This document shows, one piece after another, positions 7,725 through 17,153 of a stretch of DNA of 64,000 nucleotides. The stretch comes from Terriglobia bacterium (GTDB taxonomy: Bacteria; Acidobacteriota; Terriglobia; UBA7540), in the NCBI GenBank assembly GCA_030041095.1, contig JASHON010000073.1, forward strand, positions 79,534 to 143,533, read 5' to 3'. The notes under the pieces are model-generated. The model worked only from the letters and a program-made list of their open reading frames with translations. It searched no databases and had not been told where the DNA came from. Every line of letters starts with the position of its first letter. The first letter of the stretch is position 1. A program made the translations under genes and the position numbers.

Positions 7725-8815
7725 GCGTGTGGAAGAAGCGAGGCGGCGTGCAAAAGACAACGATCAAGGAGCCTCATGCAGCCGGCGAAAGGCCTGTGAT
7801 TGCGGACGTAAACCCGCGCGCGGCCATCGCAGGCGGCGAAATCTGGATTAAGGGAAGCGGCTTCACGGAAAACGGTCGAACGCGGCCCAAAGTGCGGTTC
7901 GGTGACCGGCTGGCAAGCCTCATGCTCTGCTCTCCGACGCGCTTAGTGGTGAGGACTCCGGAAGGTGTGACGAAGGGCGAACTCACGATTGAGGCAGGCT
8001 CTTCCGTCAGCCGGCCGGAATCCGTTGCCGTGGGAACGCTGATCGCGGAGAATCTGCATCCTGTCGCGAATCCTGCAGTAGACGCTGCCGGCAACATCTT
8101 TGCTACACTCAGCGGAAGCCGCGGTCAGAAAACGCCCGTTTCGGTTTATAAAATCGATCACAATCGCAACGTTCGCTCCTTCCTGAGCGACTTCATGAAT
8201 CCCACCGGCCTGGCTTTCGACCAGGAGGGCCTGCTTTATATCTCCAGCCGCATGGAAGGCACCATTTACCAGGTGACACCGCAGGGCCACAGAACGATCT
8301 ATGCGGAGGGCATGGGAATCGCAACAGGGATTGCTTTCGACCGCGAAGGGAACCTGTACGTGGGCGACCGCAGCGGCACCGTCTTCAAGATCAATCGGGA
8401 TCGCCAGATTTTCGTATTCGCGACGCTCGAACCTAGCGTGGCTGCGTACCACCTGGCGTTCGGCGCGGACGGGAATCTTTACGTCACCGGGCCTACCACA
8501 TCGAGTTTCGACCGTGTGTACCGCATTTCGCCGTCGGGCGACGTGTCCGTCTTCTATCAAGGGCTGGGCAGGCCGCAGGGATTGGCTTTTGATACGCAGG
8601 GCAATCTGTACGTGGCTGCATCCCTCGCTGGACGACGCGGGATCGTGCGCCTTTCGCAGGACGGCGAAGGCTGCCTGGCCGTTTCCGGCCCAAGTATTGT
8701 TGGCATCGCATTTGCGAGTCCACGAACGATGATTCTGGCTTCCACTTCCTCTCTCTATCAACTCACCATCGATATTGAGGGAATGCCTTTGCCGGTAGGC
8801 AGGACCAGTCATTAG
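7721..8815 (+). CDS. IPT/TIG domain plus NHL/SMP-30-like beta-propeller protein
   Basis: This 364-residue protein has an N-terminal IPT/TIG Ig-like domain (residues ~25-105: PVIADVNPRAAIAGGEIWIKG). It is followed by about six NHL-like blades with recurrent GLAFDQEGLLYISS, GIAFDREGNLYVGD and GLAFDTQGNLYVAA motifs. No signal peptide is evident, which is unusual for such propellers, and no catalytic residues are obvious; it may bind ligands or be a lactonase-like relative. Its ATG overlaps the pgpA stop, so it is translationally coupled into the lipid and tRNA/ribosome maintenance run. The fold is firm; the role is unknown. Confidence 0.8.
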   Translation: MSVWKKRGGVQKTTIKEPHAAGERPVIADVNPRAAIAGGEIWIKGSGFTENGRTRPKVRFGDRLASLMLCSPTRLVVRTPEGVTKGELTIEAGSSVSRPESVAVGTLIAENLHPVANPAVDAAGNIFATLSGSRGQKTPVSVYKIDHNRNVRSFLSDFMNPTGLAFDQEGLLYISSRMEGTIYQVTPQGHRTIYAEGMGIATGIAFDREGNLYVGDRSGTVFKINRDRQIFVFATLEPSVAAYHLAFGADGNLYVTGPTTSSFDRVYRISPSGDVSVFYQGLGRPQGLAFDTQGNLYVAASLAGRRGIVRLSQDGEGCLAVSGPSIVGIAFASPRTMILASTSSLYQLTIDIEGMPLPVGRTSH

Positions 8816-8819
8816 TGGC

Positions 8820-8945
8820 CAGCGTTCTGTTACCAGCAATCAGCCATCGGCAAACGGAGATTAGCATCCCGCGTCCGGCGCTCGCTTCCGCAATGGCTGG
8901 CTGAAAGCTGACTTCCGAAAGCTGGTGGCTGAATGCCGGCCGCCG
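8820..8945. repeat. Interspersed repeat C, copy 2
   Basis: The gap between the propeller gene and cinA consists of repeat C words (ccagcaatcagcc, ggctgaaagctgact, gctggtggctgaatg). It leaves no recognisable ribosome site directly before the cinA ATG. Confidence 0.55.
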
Positions 8946-8959
8946 ATGATTCTTTATCC

Positions 8960-10195
8960 ATGGACGCCGAAATCATCGCTGTAGGCTCCGAGCTCCTCAC
9001 CCCTGACCGAGCGGACACGAATTCACTTTTACTGACCGCCAAGCTCAATTCGCTTGGCATCGAAGTTCGATTCAAAACTATTGTAGGAGACGACCTGCCG
9101 CGCCTGGAGGAGGCCCTGCGGACAGCTCTTGGCCGGTCGCAGTTGATCCTGCTGACAGGGGGGCTGGGCCCGACTGAAGACGACGTCACGCGCAACGCAG
9201 TTTCCGATGTCCTGGGCCGTCCATTGCGCGAAGATCCGGAAATTCGCCGGCGCATCGAGGAACGATTTCGAGGATTGGGCCGCGAAATGCCACCCAACAA
9301 CTTGCGCCAGTCGATGATCCCGGAGGGCGCTGAATGGTTCCCGAATCCACAAGGCACCGCGCCCGGCATCTGGCTGGAGAGCGGTGCGATCGTCATCATC
9401 CTTCTTCCCGGCCCACCGCACGAGTTGGAAGCGGTGTTTGATTCAGCCTGCGCGCCGCGCCTCGAGCGTTTGGCGCCGCCGCAGCGCATCCAAACCCGCG
9501 TGCTTAAGATTGTGGGTCTGCCGGAGTCTGAAGTGGACCGCCGGATTGCGCCTCTCTATCTCCCTTATGGGAATCCGGTCACCACCATTCTCAGCAGGCC
9601 GGGTGTGATTGAGGTTCATCTGCGGGCCCGGACAACGTCAAAAGAAGAAGGCGAAGCTTTGCTGGCCGAATTAGGAGACCGCATTGAGCTCGCCCTGGGC
9701 GATTACGTTTTCTCGACGCGCGGCGAGTCGCTCGAAGAAGTGGTCGGGATGTACGTGGTGATGAAGGGACAGACGCTCGCCGTCGCCGAAAGCTGTACGG
9801 GCGGGCTGCTCAGTGAAAGGATTACCGGCATTCCCGGAAGCTCGAACTTCTTTCTCGGCGGGGTGGTGTGTTATAGCAACGAACTGAAGACTCGCCTTGC
9901 GGGTGTACCTTCTCAATTGATTCAGGAACACGGGGCGGTATCAAAGCAAGTGGCCCAGGCGCTTGCCGAAGGCGTGAGGCGCCGATCGGCGGCTACGATC
10001 GGCATCGGCATCACGGGCATTGCCGGGCCCGGAGGTGGAACGCCCGAGAAGCCCGTGGGACTGGTCTTCATAGCGCTGGCCGACGCACAGGGAACCCAGA
10101 TTCGTCAATTTCGCTTTCCAGGCGACCGGGAGCGCGTCCGCTATTGGGCGTCGCAAATGGCGCTGGAGATGATTCGCCGCCGCGTGCGGGAGTGA
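8960..10195 (+). CDS. cinA: CinA family protein (nucleotide pyrophosphatase / nicotinamide-nucleotide amidase)
   Basis: This 411-residue protein has two domains. The N-terminal MoCF/COG1058 domain begins MDAEIIAVGSELL and contains LTGGLGPTEDDVT; in characterised members it is an ADP-ribose/NAD-type pyrophosphatase. The C-terminal amidase domain (about residues 255-405) has ESCTGGLLSERIT and GITGIAGPGGGTPEKPVG and deamidates nicotinamide mononucleotide in the salvage cycle. The ATG matches the family N-terminus; an ATG 27 bases upstream (8933) lies in repeat C and is the alternative. Both domains look intact. Confidence 0.93.
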   Translation: MDAEIIAVGSELLTPDRADTNSLLLTAKLNSLGIEVRFKTIVGDDLPRLEEALRTALGRSQLILLTGGLGPTEDDVTRNAVSDVLGRPLREDPEIRRRIEERFRGLGREMPPNNLRQSMIPEGAEWFPNPQGTAPGIWLESGAIVIILLPGPPHELEAVFDSACAPRLERLAPPQRIQTRVLKIVGLPESEVDRRIAPLYLPYGNPVTTILSRPGVIEVHLRARTTSKEEGEALLAELGDRIELALGDYVFSTRGESLEEVVGMYVVMKGQTLAVAESCTGGLLSERITGIPGSSNFFLGGVVCYSNELKTRLAGVPSQLIQEHGAVSKQVAQALAEGVRRRSAATIGIGITGIAGPGGGTPEKPVGLVFIALADAQGTQIRQFRFPGDRERVRYWASQMALEMIRRRVRE

Positions 10196-10227
10196 CAGCG
10201 AGCCAATTGTCACACGTCTAACTCAAG

Positions 10228-11508
10228 ATGCCAAGCCTCCTTATTCGGCATGGGCGCGTGATTTCTCCGAAAGATGGGATCGATGGAGAGTTCGATCTGC
10301 TCATCGATGGGGGAATCATTCGCAAGATCGAGCCCTCCCTCACCGGCGCCGCTGCGGACGTGCTGGATGCCCGCGGCCTGGTGGTTTCTCCGGGCTTCGT
10401 TGATCTTCACGTCCACCTGCGCGAACCGGGTGGCGAAGAATCCGAGACACTGGAGACGGGCCTCCGCGCCGCCGTGGCGGGTGGTTTTACGGCCGTGTGT
10501 CCCATGCCCAACACGCGTCCGGTGTGCGACCAGCCCGCTTCCGTGCTGCAATGGATCGAGCAAAGTCAACGCCTGGCTCTGGCTCGCGTGTTTCCTATCG
10601 CCGCCGTCTCCGCCGGATCCATGGGAGAAACGCTGACGGATTTCGAATCGCTGGTCCGCGCCGGCGCCGTCGGTTTTTCCGATGACGGAAGGCCCGTGAA
10701 GACCGCCGGCCTGATGCGCGAAGCGCTGAATCGAGCGAAGGCGTGCAGCGTCCCTATCATCGACCACTGCGAGGAGCCGACGCTGAGCGCCGGTGGAGTT
10801 GTGAATGAAGGCCCCGTGGCGGAACGGCTCAAGGTGAAAGGAATTCCTGCGTGCGCTGAGGATGTTTGCACGGCTCGCGATCTCCTCCTGGCTGCTGCAA
10901 CAGGAGGGAAGCTGCACATCGCTCACATTTCCACGGCTCGAGGAGTCGATCTGGTCCGAAGAGCCAAGCGTGAAGGAGTTCCTGTAACTTGCGAAGTGAC
11001 TCCGCATCACTTCACGCTTACCGAAGACGCTTTGGCGGACTGCGGGACGAATGCCAAGATGAATCCGCCGCTTCGCAACGCGCGAGATCGAGACGCGGTG
11101 CTGGACGCGCTCGGTGACGGCACGATTGACGCCATCGCTACCGACCACGCTCCGCATGCGCCGGCGCTTAAGAGCCAGCCGCTGGCGGTTGCGCCTTTCG
11201 GCGTGACCGGACTCGAAACCGCGCTGGCGCTGGCCATCACCCGCCTTGTCGTGCCAGAGCTGATCTCTCTTCCCCGCCTTATCGAGCTCATGAGCTGCGC
11301 TCCAGCGTCGATTATCCGGCAGCCCCTGGGGACATTGCGCGGGAAGGGACTTGCTGACATCACGGTCTTCGATCCCAACCACGAATGGACGTATCGCGCG
11401 GCCGAAGGAAAATCCAAGAGCCGCAACTCGCCTTTCGACGGCTGGAAACTGCGCGGCAAAGTGAAAGCAACCATTGTGGGAGGGCAAGTGGCTTACCGAG
11501 GCGAATAG
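10228..11508 (+). CDS. pyrC: Dihydroorotase
   Basis: This 426-residue amidohydrolase interconverts carbamoyl-aspartate and dihydroorotate in pyrimidine synthesis. Zinc ligands appear in DLHVHLREPG, further ligand regions in IIDHCEE and LHIAHIST, and the catalytic Asp in IATDHAPHAP. The length and the VHLREPG form match the class I (PyrC/PyrX long) dihydroorotases. It starts 32 bp after cinA on the same strand. Aspartate carbamoyltransferase is not adjacent, although the two are often paired. The active-site residues are complete, so it should be catalytic rather than a PyrC' pseudo-enzyme. Confidence 0.92.
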   Translation: MPSLLIRHGRVISPKDGIDGEFDLLIDGGIIRKIEPSLTGAAADVLDARGLVVSPGFVDLHVHLREPGGEESETLETGLRAAVAGGFTAVCPMPNTRPVCDQPASVLQWIEQSQRLALARVFPIAAVSAGSMGETLTDFESLVRAGAVGFSDDGRPVKTAGLMREALNRAKACSVPIIDHCEEPTLSAGGVVNEGPVAERLKVKGIPACAEDVCTARDLLLAAATGGKLHIAHISTARGVDLVRRAKREGVPVTCEVTPHHFTLTEDALADCGTNAKMNPPLRNARDRDAVLDALGDGTIDAIATDHAPHAPALKSQPLAVAPFGVTGLETALALAITRLVVPELISLPRLIELMSCAPASIIRQPLGTLRGKGLADITVFDPNHEWTYRAAEGKSKSRNSPFDGWKLRGKVKATIVGGQVAYRGE

Positions 11509-11593
11509 CGCTCATGCCGGCAGCCTCCGCGGTCTGCTGCCCGCGAGACGGGTGGCAGCGCTCTTCCTGAAAAATTCAAGGGGAAAGGACCCT

Positions 11594-12886
11594 ATGAACC
11601 GAAGTGAAATCATCCAGAAGCAAGAGCAATACATTTTCCCCTGCGTGACCACGTACTATTCTGAGCCGCTGGTGGCCGACCACGCGCAGGGGAAGTACGT
11701 ATGGGACATCGAGGGCCGCCGCTATCTTGATTTCTTCGGTGGCATTCTCACCATCAGCGCCGGCCATTGCAATCCAAAGATTACCGCAAAGATGAAGGAG
11801 CAAGTGGACCGGCTGCAGCATACTTCTTCGGCCTATTCGAACGAGCAAACTGTGGCACTGGCAGAAAAGCTTGCCGAGATCACGCCCGGGCGGCTGCAGA
11901 AGAGTTTTTTCACCAATAGCGGCACTGAGGCTAACGAAGCCGCCGTGCTGGTGGCGCGCATGGCGACGGGAACCTTTGAAGTCGTCGCGCTGCGCCACGG
12001 ATATAGCGGACATTCGCTTCTCACTAAATCGTTGACCGCTGTTGCGCCCTGGCGGCGCGCCGGAGTGATCAGCGTTGGCGTGGCTCATGCCATCAGTCCC
12101 TATTGTTACCGTTGCCCTCTGGGGCTCACTTATCCGAGCTGCGGCGTCCGCTGTGCGGAAGACGTGGAAGACGTGATTCGTACGTCCACTTCAGGCCACA
12201 TTGCCGCGTTTCTTGCCGAACCCATCCAGGGCGTGGGCGGCTTTATCACCCCGCCGAAGGAGTATTTTAAGATTGTCTTTAACATCGTGAAGAAATACGG
12301 CGGCCTGTTTATCGCCGATGAAGTGCAGACTGGCTTTGGCCGAACGGGAAAGAAGTGGTTTGGCATCGAGCATTGGGAAGTGGAACCGGACATTTTGACC
12401 ACAGCCAAAGGCATGGCCAACGGAACGCCGGTCGGCGCGACTGTCGCCACTCCTGAAGTTGCCGACGCTTTCCAGGGCATGACGATTTCCACGTTTGGCG
12501 GCAATCCTGTGACGGCCGTGGCCGCGCGCGCTACAATTGCTGTCATTGAAGAAGAGAAGCTTCTGGATAACGCCCATGAGATGGGCACACTTCTCCGAGC
12601 CAGGCTGGAAGAGCTGAAGAAGAAGCACGCGCTCATCGGCGACGTGCGTGGCATGGGCCTGATGCAAGGCGTGGAGTTGGTGAAGGACCGGACGAGCAAA
12701 GAGCCGGCGCCCAAGGAAACGAACGCCCTGATGGAGCGGTGCAAGAATAACGGCCTTCTGATTGGCAAGGGAGGGCTTTATGGAAACGTGCTCAGAATCT
12801 CACCGGCGCTCAACATTGCCCGGGAGGATATTGAGGAAGCCGCCCGCATCCTGGATGAATCATTCGGAGAAATCAGAATTAATTGA
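11594..12886 (+). CDS. Class III PLP-dependent aminotransferase (AGXT2-like)
   Basis: This 430-residue fold-type I enzyme has the diagnostic blocks DFFGGILTISAGHCNP, FFTNSGTEANEAA, IADEVQTGFGRTG (PLP-ring Asp) and the Schiff-base Lys in TTAKGMANG. It resembles alanine-glyoxylate or beta-amino-acid:pyruvate aminotransferases more than ornithine or acetylornithine ones; the cysteine-containing CPLGLTYPSCGVRCA insert is typical of that branch. The exact substrate cannot be fixed. The ATG has ggggaaagga just upstream; upstream in-frame sequence is the dihydroorotase tail and intergenic DNA. Adjacency to pyrC could point to pyrimidine or beta-alanine metabolism, but that is inference. Confidence 0.88.
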   Translation: MNRSEIIQKQEQYIFPCVTTYYSEPLVADHAQGKYVWDIEGRRYLDFFGGILTISAGHCNPKITAKMKEQVDRLQHTSSAYSNEQTVALAEKLAEITPGRLQKSFFTNSGTEANEAAVLVARMATGTFEVVALRHGYSGHSLLTKSLTAVAPWRRAGVISVGVAHAISPYCYRCPLGLTYPSCGVRCAEDVEDVIRTSTSGHIAAFLAEPIQGVGGFITPPKEYFKIVFNIVKKYGGLFIADEVQTGFGRTGKKWFGIEHWEVEPDILTTAKGMANGTPVGATVATPEVADAFQGMTISTFGGNPVTAVAARATIAVIEEEKLLDNAHEMGTLLRARLEELKKKHALIGDVRGMGLMQGVELVKDRTSKEPAPKETNALMERCKNNGLLIGKGGLYGNVLRISPALNIAREDIEEAARILDESFGEIRIN

Positions 12887-12926
12887 GCGAAACTTTCTCT
12901 TGTGGAGCAAAGTTGGCACTTGAGCT

Positions 12927-15671
12927 ATGAATTCAAACGAAATCCGCTCGCAATTCTTGAGTTTTTTTGAGTCCCGCGGCCATCGCGTGGTGCGCTCGTC
13001 TTCGCTCGTTCCCGCTAACGATCCGACGCTGCTTTTTGCCAACGCCGGGATGAATCAATTCAAAGACGTTTTTCTCGGCCGCGAAAAGCGAGACTATGCC
13101 CGCGCCTGCTCTTCGCAAAAATGCGTGCGAGCCGGCGGCAAGCACAACGATCTCGAACAAGTGGGCCGCACGTTTCGCCATCATACCTTCTTCGAGATGC
13201 TTGGCAACTTCTCCTTTGGCGACTATTTCAAGAAAGAGGCGATTGCCTGGGCCTGGGAACTTGTCACCGAAGTTTACAAGATTCCTCGCGAAAAGCTTTA
13301 CCTCACGATCTTCGTGGATGCAGGATCGGGGCCGGGCGATTCCGGCGCAGTTCCTGATGACAAAGAGGCAGAAGAGATGTGGGCAACGATCGTGCCGCAC
13401 GATCGCATCTTTGGCCTGGGCATGAAGGAAAACTTCTGGCAAATGGGTGAGACCGGACCTTGCGGCCCCTGCTCTGAAATTCATTACGATATGGGCGCGG
13501 CAGCCAGCACCGAAGGCCACACGGGCTGCAAGTTTCCCTGCGATTGCGGCCGGTACGTAGAGCTGTGGAATCTGGTCTTCATGCAGTACAACCGGGACGA
13601 GCAAGGAAAAATGACGCCGCTTCCCCGCCCTTCCATCGATACGGGCGCAGGCCTCGAGCGCCTCGCAGCGGCGCTTCAGGGAAAAATTTCGAATTTTGAT
13701 ACAGACCTGTTCACGCCGCTCATCGACGAAGCCGCCGAGCTCGCCAACGTGGAATATGGCGCCAGCCAGGAAACCGATGTTTCGCTGCGCATCATCGCCG
13801 ATCACAGCCGCGCCGCCACGTTCCTCATTTCCGACGGCGTCTTGCCTTCCAACGAAGGCCGCGGCTACGTTCTGCGCCTGATCATTCGCCGCGCGCTCTA
13901 TCATGGCCAGACGCTGGGCTTGAACGAGGCGTTTCTCTACAAGATGTCGGGAGAAGTCGTCGAGCTGATGAAATCAGCCTATCCGGAGTTGGTTGAGATT
14001 GCGCCGCACGTCGCCAAGGCGATCAAGATTGAAGAGGAGCGGTATGCGAAAACCACCCGCCGGGGACTTGAGGAACTGGATTCAGCGAGCGTTCGACTGT
14101 TTCCGCCAAGGGGCGAGGTAACGGCGTTTGGAGAGTACAAAGAGCGCTACCGGCGGGGTGGTGCGACACCCGCGGGAGAGGTGTTGGGCAGAGAGTTGTT
14201 CAGGCTCCATGACACTTTCGGCCTGCGTCCCGATTTTGTTGCCGACATTGTCAGGAATTACGGCCTCGCCGTAGACTGGCGCGGCTACGGCGAAGAAATG
14301 CAGAAGCAGCGCGAGCGCGCCCGTGCAAGCTGGAAAGGCGAGGATAGGAAAGCCGCTTCGCCTGTCTATGCGGAACTGGCTGAAAGACATCCGACGGCGT
14401 TCGATGGTTACAGCCAAACGGAATCCTCGGAGTGCACCGTGCTGGCGCTCGTACAAGGCGGCGCTAGCGTCTCACGCTTGCAGCCTAAAGAAAAGGCAGA
14501 GATCGTTCTCGATCACACCCCGTTTTATGCCGAGGCAGGCGGACAAGTGGGCGATACGGGACAGCTTTATGGCGAATCCGGAGAGGACGTGGCGGTGGTG
14601 ACGGATACGCAGCGGCCGGTGACGGGCGTTGTTGTCCACAAAATCACCGCGCTCGGGCCGATTGAAGTTGGCATGAGGCTAACCGCGCGCGTGGATGCCG
14701 ATCGCCGCAACACGATTCGCCGCAATCACACGGCCACACATTTGTTGCACGCCGCGCTGCGCGCCACGCTGGGAACTCACGTGAAGCAAGCCGGATCGCT
14801 CGTTGCGCCGGACCGGCTGCGCTTCGACTTCACGCACTACGCTCCGCTCGAAGAGCAAGACCGGCTCGATATCGAAGACCTTGTGAACCAACACGTCCTC
14901 GCCAACGAAAAAATGCGCACTGATGTGGAGGATCTTGATTCAGCTCTCAATTCAGGCGCCATGGCGCTGTTCGGCGAGAAATACGGAGACCGCGTGCGGG
15001 TGGTCTCCGTGGGCGACGGATCGTTTTCCAAAGAACTTTGCGGCGGAACGCACGTGACCCGCACGGGAGATATCGGCTTGTTCAAGCTCGTCTCGGAAGG
15101 CAGTGTTTCCGCCGGAACAAGGCGCATCGAAGCCGCGACGGGAACCGGCGTGCTCGAATCCTTGCGCAAGGCAGGCGAAACACTCGTGCGGCTCAGCGAA
15201 ACGCTGCGAGCCAAGCCCGATGATTTGCTTTCCGCAGCCGAAAAGCTTATCCAGGAAGAAAAACGGCTCCGCAAAGAACTCGAAGCGCTTGAGCTGAAAC
15301 GTGCCCTTCAATCCGCCGGCGATCTGCTCGGTCAGGCTCGCGAGGTGAAGGGAGTTCGCGTTCTGGCCGCTCGCGTCCAAGCGCCTGACCGTGCCGCCAT
15401 GCGGCAAATGGTGGATGGCCTGCGTGGCAAGCTGGGCACAGGTGTCATTGTGCTGGGCAGCGCTCTGAACGGCAATGTGGCGCTGGTGGCTGCGGTTTCC
15501 AAAGACCTTACCGCAAAACTCGATGCCGGCAAGATCGTCAAAGAGGCTGCCGCCATGGTTGAAGGCTCCGGCGGTGGCCGCAAAGACCTGGCCGAGGCCG
15601 GCGGCAAAAACGCCGGCAAACTCGATGAATGCATGGAGTCCGTTCCCTCCATTGTTGGCAAGATGCTTTGA
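12927..15671 (+). CDS. alaS: Alanyl-tRNA synthetase
   Basis: This 914-residue class II synthetase charges tRNA-Ala. It begins MNSNEIRSQFLSFFESRGH, with motif 1/2 regions FANAGMNQFKDVFLG and FRHHTFFEMLGNFSFGDYF, then the editing domain with HTATHLLH near residue 600 and CGGTH near 705 (zinc and editing residues), and a C-terminal oligomerisation/DHHA1 domain. It is 30-40 residues longer than usual, partly from an Arg/Gly-rich insert around residues 390-420 between the catalytic and editing domains. All core motifs are intact. It starts 40 bp after the aminotransferase. Confidence 0.97.
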   Translation: MNSNEIRSQFLSFFESRGHRVVRSSSLVPANDPTLLFANAGMNQFKDVFLGREKRDYARACSSQKCVRAGGKHNDLEQVGRTFRHHTFFEMLGNFSFGDYFKKEAIAWAWELVTEVYKIPREKLYLTIFVDAGSGPGDSGAVPDDKEAEEMWATIVPHDRIFGLGMKENFWQMGETGPCGPCSEIHYDMGAAASTEGHTGCKFPCDCGRYVELWNLVFMQYNRDEQGKMTPLPRPSIDTGAGLERLAAALQGKISNFDTDLFTPLIDEAAELANVEYGASQETDVSLRIIADHSRAATFLISDGVLPSNEGRGYVLRLIIRRALYHGQTLGLNEAFLYKMSGEVVELMKSAYPELVEIAPHVAKAIKIEEERYAKTTRRGLEELDSASVRLFPPRGEVTAFGEYKERYRRGGATPAGEVLGRELFRLHDTFGLRPDFVADIVRNYGLAVDWRGYGEEMQKQRERARASWKGEDRKAASPVYAELAERHPTAFDGYSQTESSECTVLALVQGGASVSRLQPKEKAEIVLDHTPFYAEAGGQVGDTGQLYGESGEDVAVVTDTQRPVTGVVVHKITALGPIEVGMRLTARVDADRRNTIRRNHTATHLLHAALRATLGTHVKQAGSLVAPDRLRFDFTHYAPLEEQDRLDIEDLVNQHVLANEKMRTDVEDLDSALNSGAMALFGEKYGDRVRVVSVGDGSFSKELCGGTHVTRTGDIGLFKLVSEGSVSAGTRRIEAATGTGVLESLRKAGETLVRLSETLRAKPDDLLSAAEKLIQEEKRLRKELEALELKRALQSAGDLLGQAREVKGVRVLAARVQAPDRAAMRQMVDGLRGKLGTGVIVLGSALNGNVALVAAVSKDLTAKLDAGKIVKEAAAMVEGSGGGRKDLAEAGGKNAGKLDECMESVPSIVGKML

Positions 15672-15719
15672 TTCACCGTTTGTACGGCCGACCTTTTGTC
15701 ATTCATAATTCAAAGAGTT

Positions 15720-16541
15720 ATGGACGTTTTCGCAGAAGTCGTTGCACTACGAAAGGCGGGACGGCGCGGCGCGCTGGCCACCATCATTCAGGTGCAGGGA
15801 TCGATCCCCAGCTACGAGTCCTCCAAGATTCTTATCCGCGACGATGGCTCGATTGTGGGGACGGTGGGCGGAGGATGCGTGGAAGCTGAAGTGTGGACGG
15901 CGGCTCAGGATGTGATGCGCGACGAGAAGCCGCGCCGTCTGCACTTCAATTTGAACGACCGGCCCGAAGACGATGCAGGCCTGGTTTGCGGCGGATCGTT
16001 GGATATCTTCATCGAGCCGGTGCTCAGCACGCCAACCCTTTATCTTCTCGGCGGCGGCCACGTTTCACTGAGCGTCTCCAAAGTGGCTGAAATTGCCGGA
16101 TTCGACATCGTGGTGATTGACGATCGCGAAGCCTTTGCCAGCAAGCAGCGTTTTCCAAATGCGGCTGAAGTCTTCGCCGGACCCTGGAAGGAGATATTTC
16201 CCAAGCTTCACGTCAACGATTTCTCCTACATTGTGGTGGCCACGCGTGGACACAAGGGCGACCTGGAATGCCTTCGCTGGGCGGTTAAAACGCCTGCGCG
16301 CTATGTTGGCATGATCGGAAGCAGGCGCAAGTTGATTGTGTTTCGCAACGTCTTGGAGAGTGAAGGAGTGCTTGAGGCGCAGCTCGATCGCGTCCATTCG
16401 CCCGCCGGCCTGAATATTTCCGCGCTCACGCCCGAAGAAATTGCCGTCTCCGTCGTGGCGGAGATGATCTCGCTCCGCCGAAGCGCCGCGACGGCCCATG
16501 CGGGTAACCCGCTGGCGGAAAGCGTGCCGCACAGCGCGTAA
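15720..16541 (+). CDS. XdhC/CoxI-family molybdenum hydroxylase maturation protein
   Basis: XdhC-type proteins bind molybdopterin cofactor, promote its sulfuration and insert it into xanthine dehydrogenase-like enzymes. The 273-residue protein has the N-terminal XdhC domain (ALATIIQVQGSIPSYESSK, VGTVGGGCVEAEVW) and a Rossmann-like C-terminal domain (LYLLGGGHVSLSVSKVAEIAGF, VVIDDRE, YVGMIGSRRK). The ATG is preceded by aaagag. It lies 48 bp after alaS and 7 bp before a MocA-like gene, a functional pair for molybdenum hydroxylases. No structural hydroxylase gene is present in the window. Confidence 0.9.
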   Translation: MDVFAEVVALRKAGRRGALATIIQVQGSIPSYESSKILIRDDGSIVGTVGGGCVEAEVWTAAQDVMRDEKPRRLHFNLNDRPEDDAGLVCGGSLDIFIEPVLSTPTLYLLGGGHVSLSVSKVAEIAGFDIVVIDDREAFASKQRFPNAAEVFAGPWKEIFPKLHVNDFSYIVVATRGHKGDLECLRWAVKTPARYVGMIGSRRKLIVFRNVLESEGVLEAQLDRVHSPAGLNISALTPEEIAVSVVAEMISLRRSAATAHAGNPLAESVPHSA

Positions 16542-16548
16542 CCGGTTG

Positions 16549-17145
16549 ATGACTTCGCACTCGATTGCGGCACTCGTCCTTGCTGCCGGAACCTCCTCGC
16601 GCATGGGCCGCGACAAAGCCCTCCTCGATTATCACGGCCGCTCGTTTCTTGAAAATATAGTCCAAAGCGTCCGAATCGCAGGACTGGATCCGATTATGGT
16701 TGTCTTAGGCTATCATGCGGAAGAGATTCGCTGCTCCGTTCAGCTTCCGGGCGTGCAGATGGTTCTGAATCCGGATTATCAGCTTGGCCAGACGACGTCA
16801 CTGCAGGCCGGCCTTCGTCAGCTTCTGAGTACGGACGCTGGAGCGGTGCTTCTGTGTCTCGTTGACCATCCCTTGATCTCGCCGGAAGTGATCCGGCAAC
16901 TTTGCCGCCTGTACCTGGATTCCGGCGCTCCGCTCGTTATCCCAACCTATCGTCGCCGGCGAGGCCATCCGGTGCTGATCGCGCGCGCGCTGTTTGACGA
17001 CTTATTGCGCCTGCGGCCTGACCAGGGCGCTCGTTCGCTTCTCCAAAAACACTATCCTGCGGCTCGTTGGCTGGAAGTGGAAGATCGGGGAGTGATCGTT
17101 GACGTCGACACGCCGGAAAGTTACGAAGCGCTAAAGGCCGGTTGA
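16549..17145 (+). CDS. MocA/MobA-like molybdenum cofactor nucleotidyltransferase
   Basis: This 198-residue NTP-transferase has the nucleotide-binding signature LVLAAGTSSRMGRDKALL at its N-terminus, LVDHPLISPEVIRQL (metal-binding Asp) and RRRGHPVLIARALFDDLL. It most likely transfers CMP (MocA) to molybdopterin for hydroxylase-type enzymes, which fits its pairing with xdhC; GMP transfer (MobA) or another sugar-nucleotide reaction is less likely. The start was chosen by family length and because an upstream extension only overlaps xdhC. It ends the co-directional block, facing a convergent gene 8 bp away. Confidence 0.87.
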   Translation: MTSHSIAALVLAAGTSSRMGRDKALLDYHGRSFLENIVQSVRIAGLDPIMVVLGYHAEEIRCSVQLPGVQMVLNPDYQLGQTTSLQAGLRQLLSTDAGAVLLCLVDHPLISPEVIRQLCRLYLDSGAPLVIPTYRRRRGHPVLIARALFDDLLRLRPDQGARSLLQKHYPAARWLEVEDRGVIVDVDTPESYEALKAG

Positions 17146-17153
17146 GGCGTGAT

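Noticed and set aside
15720..17145. Search for xanthine or CO dehydrogenase structural genes next to XdhC/MocA
   Set aside because: None are present; alaS lies upstream and an unrelated exported protein lies downstream.
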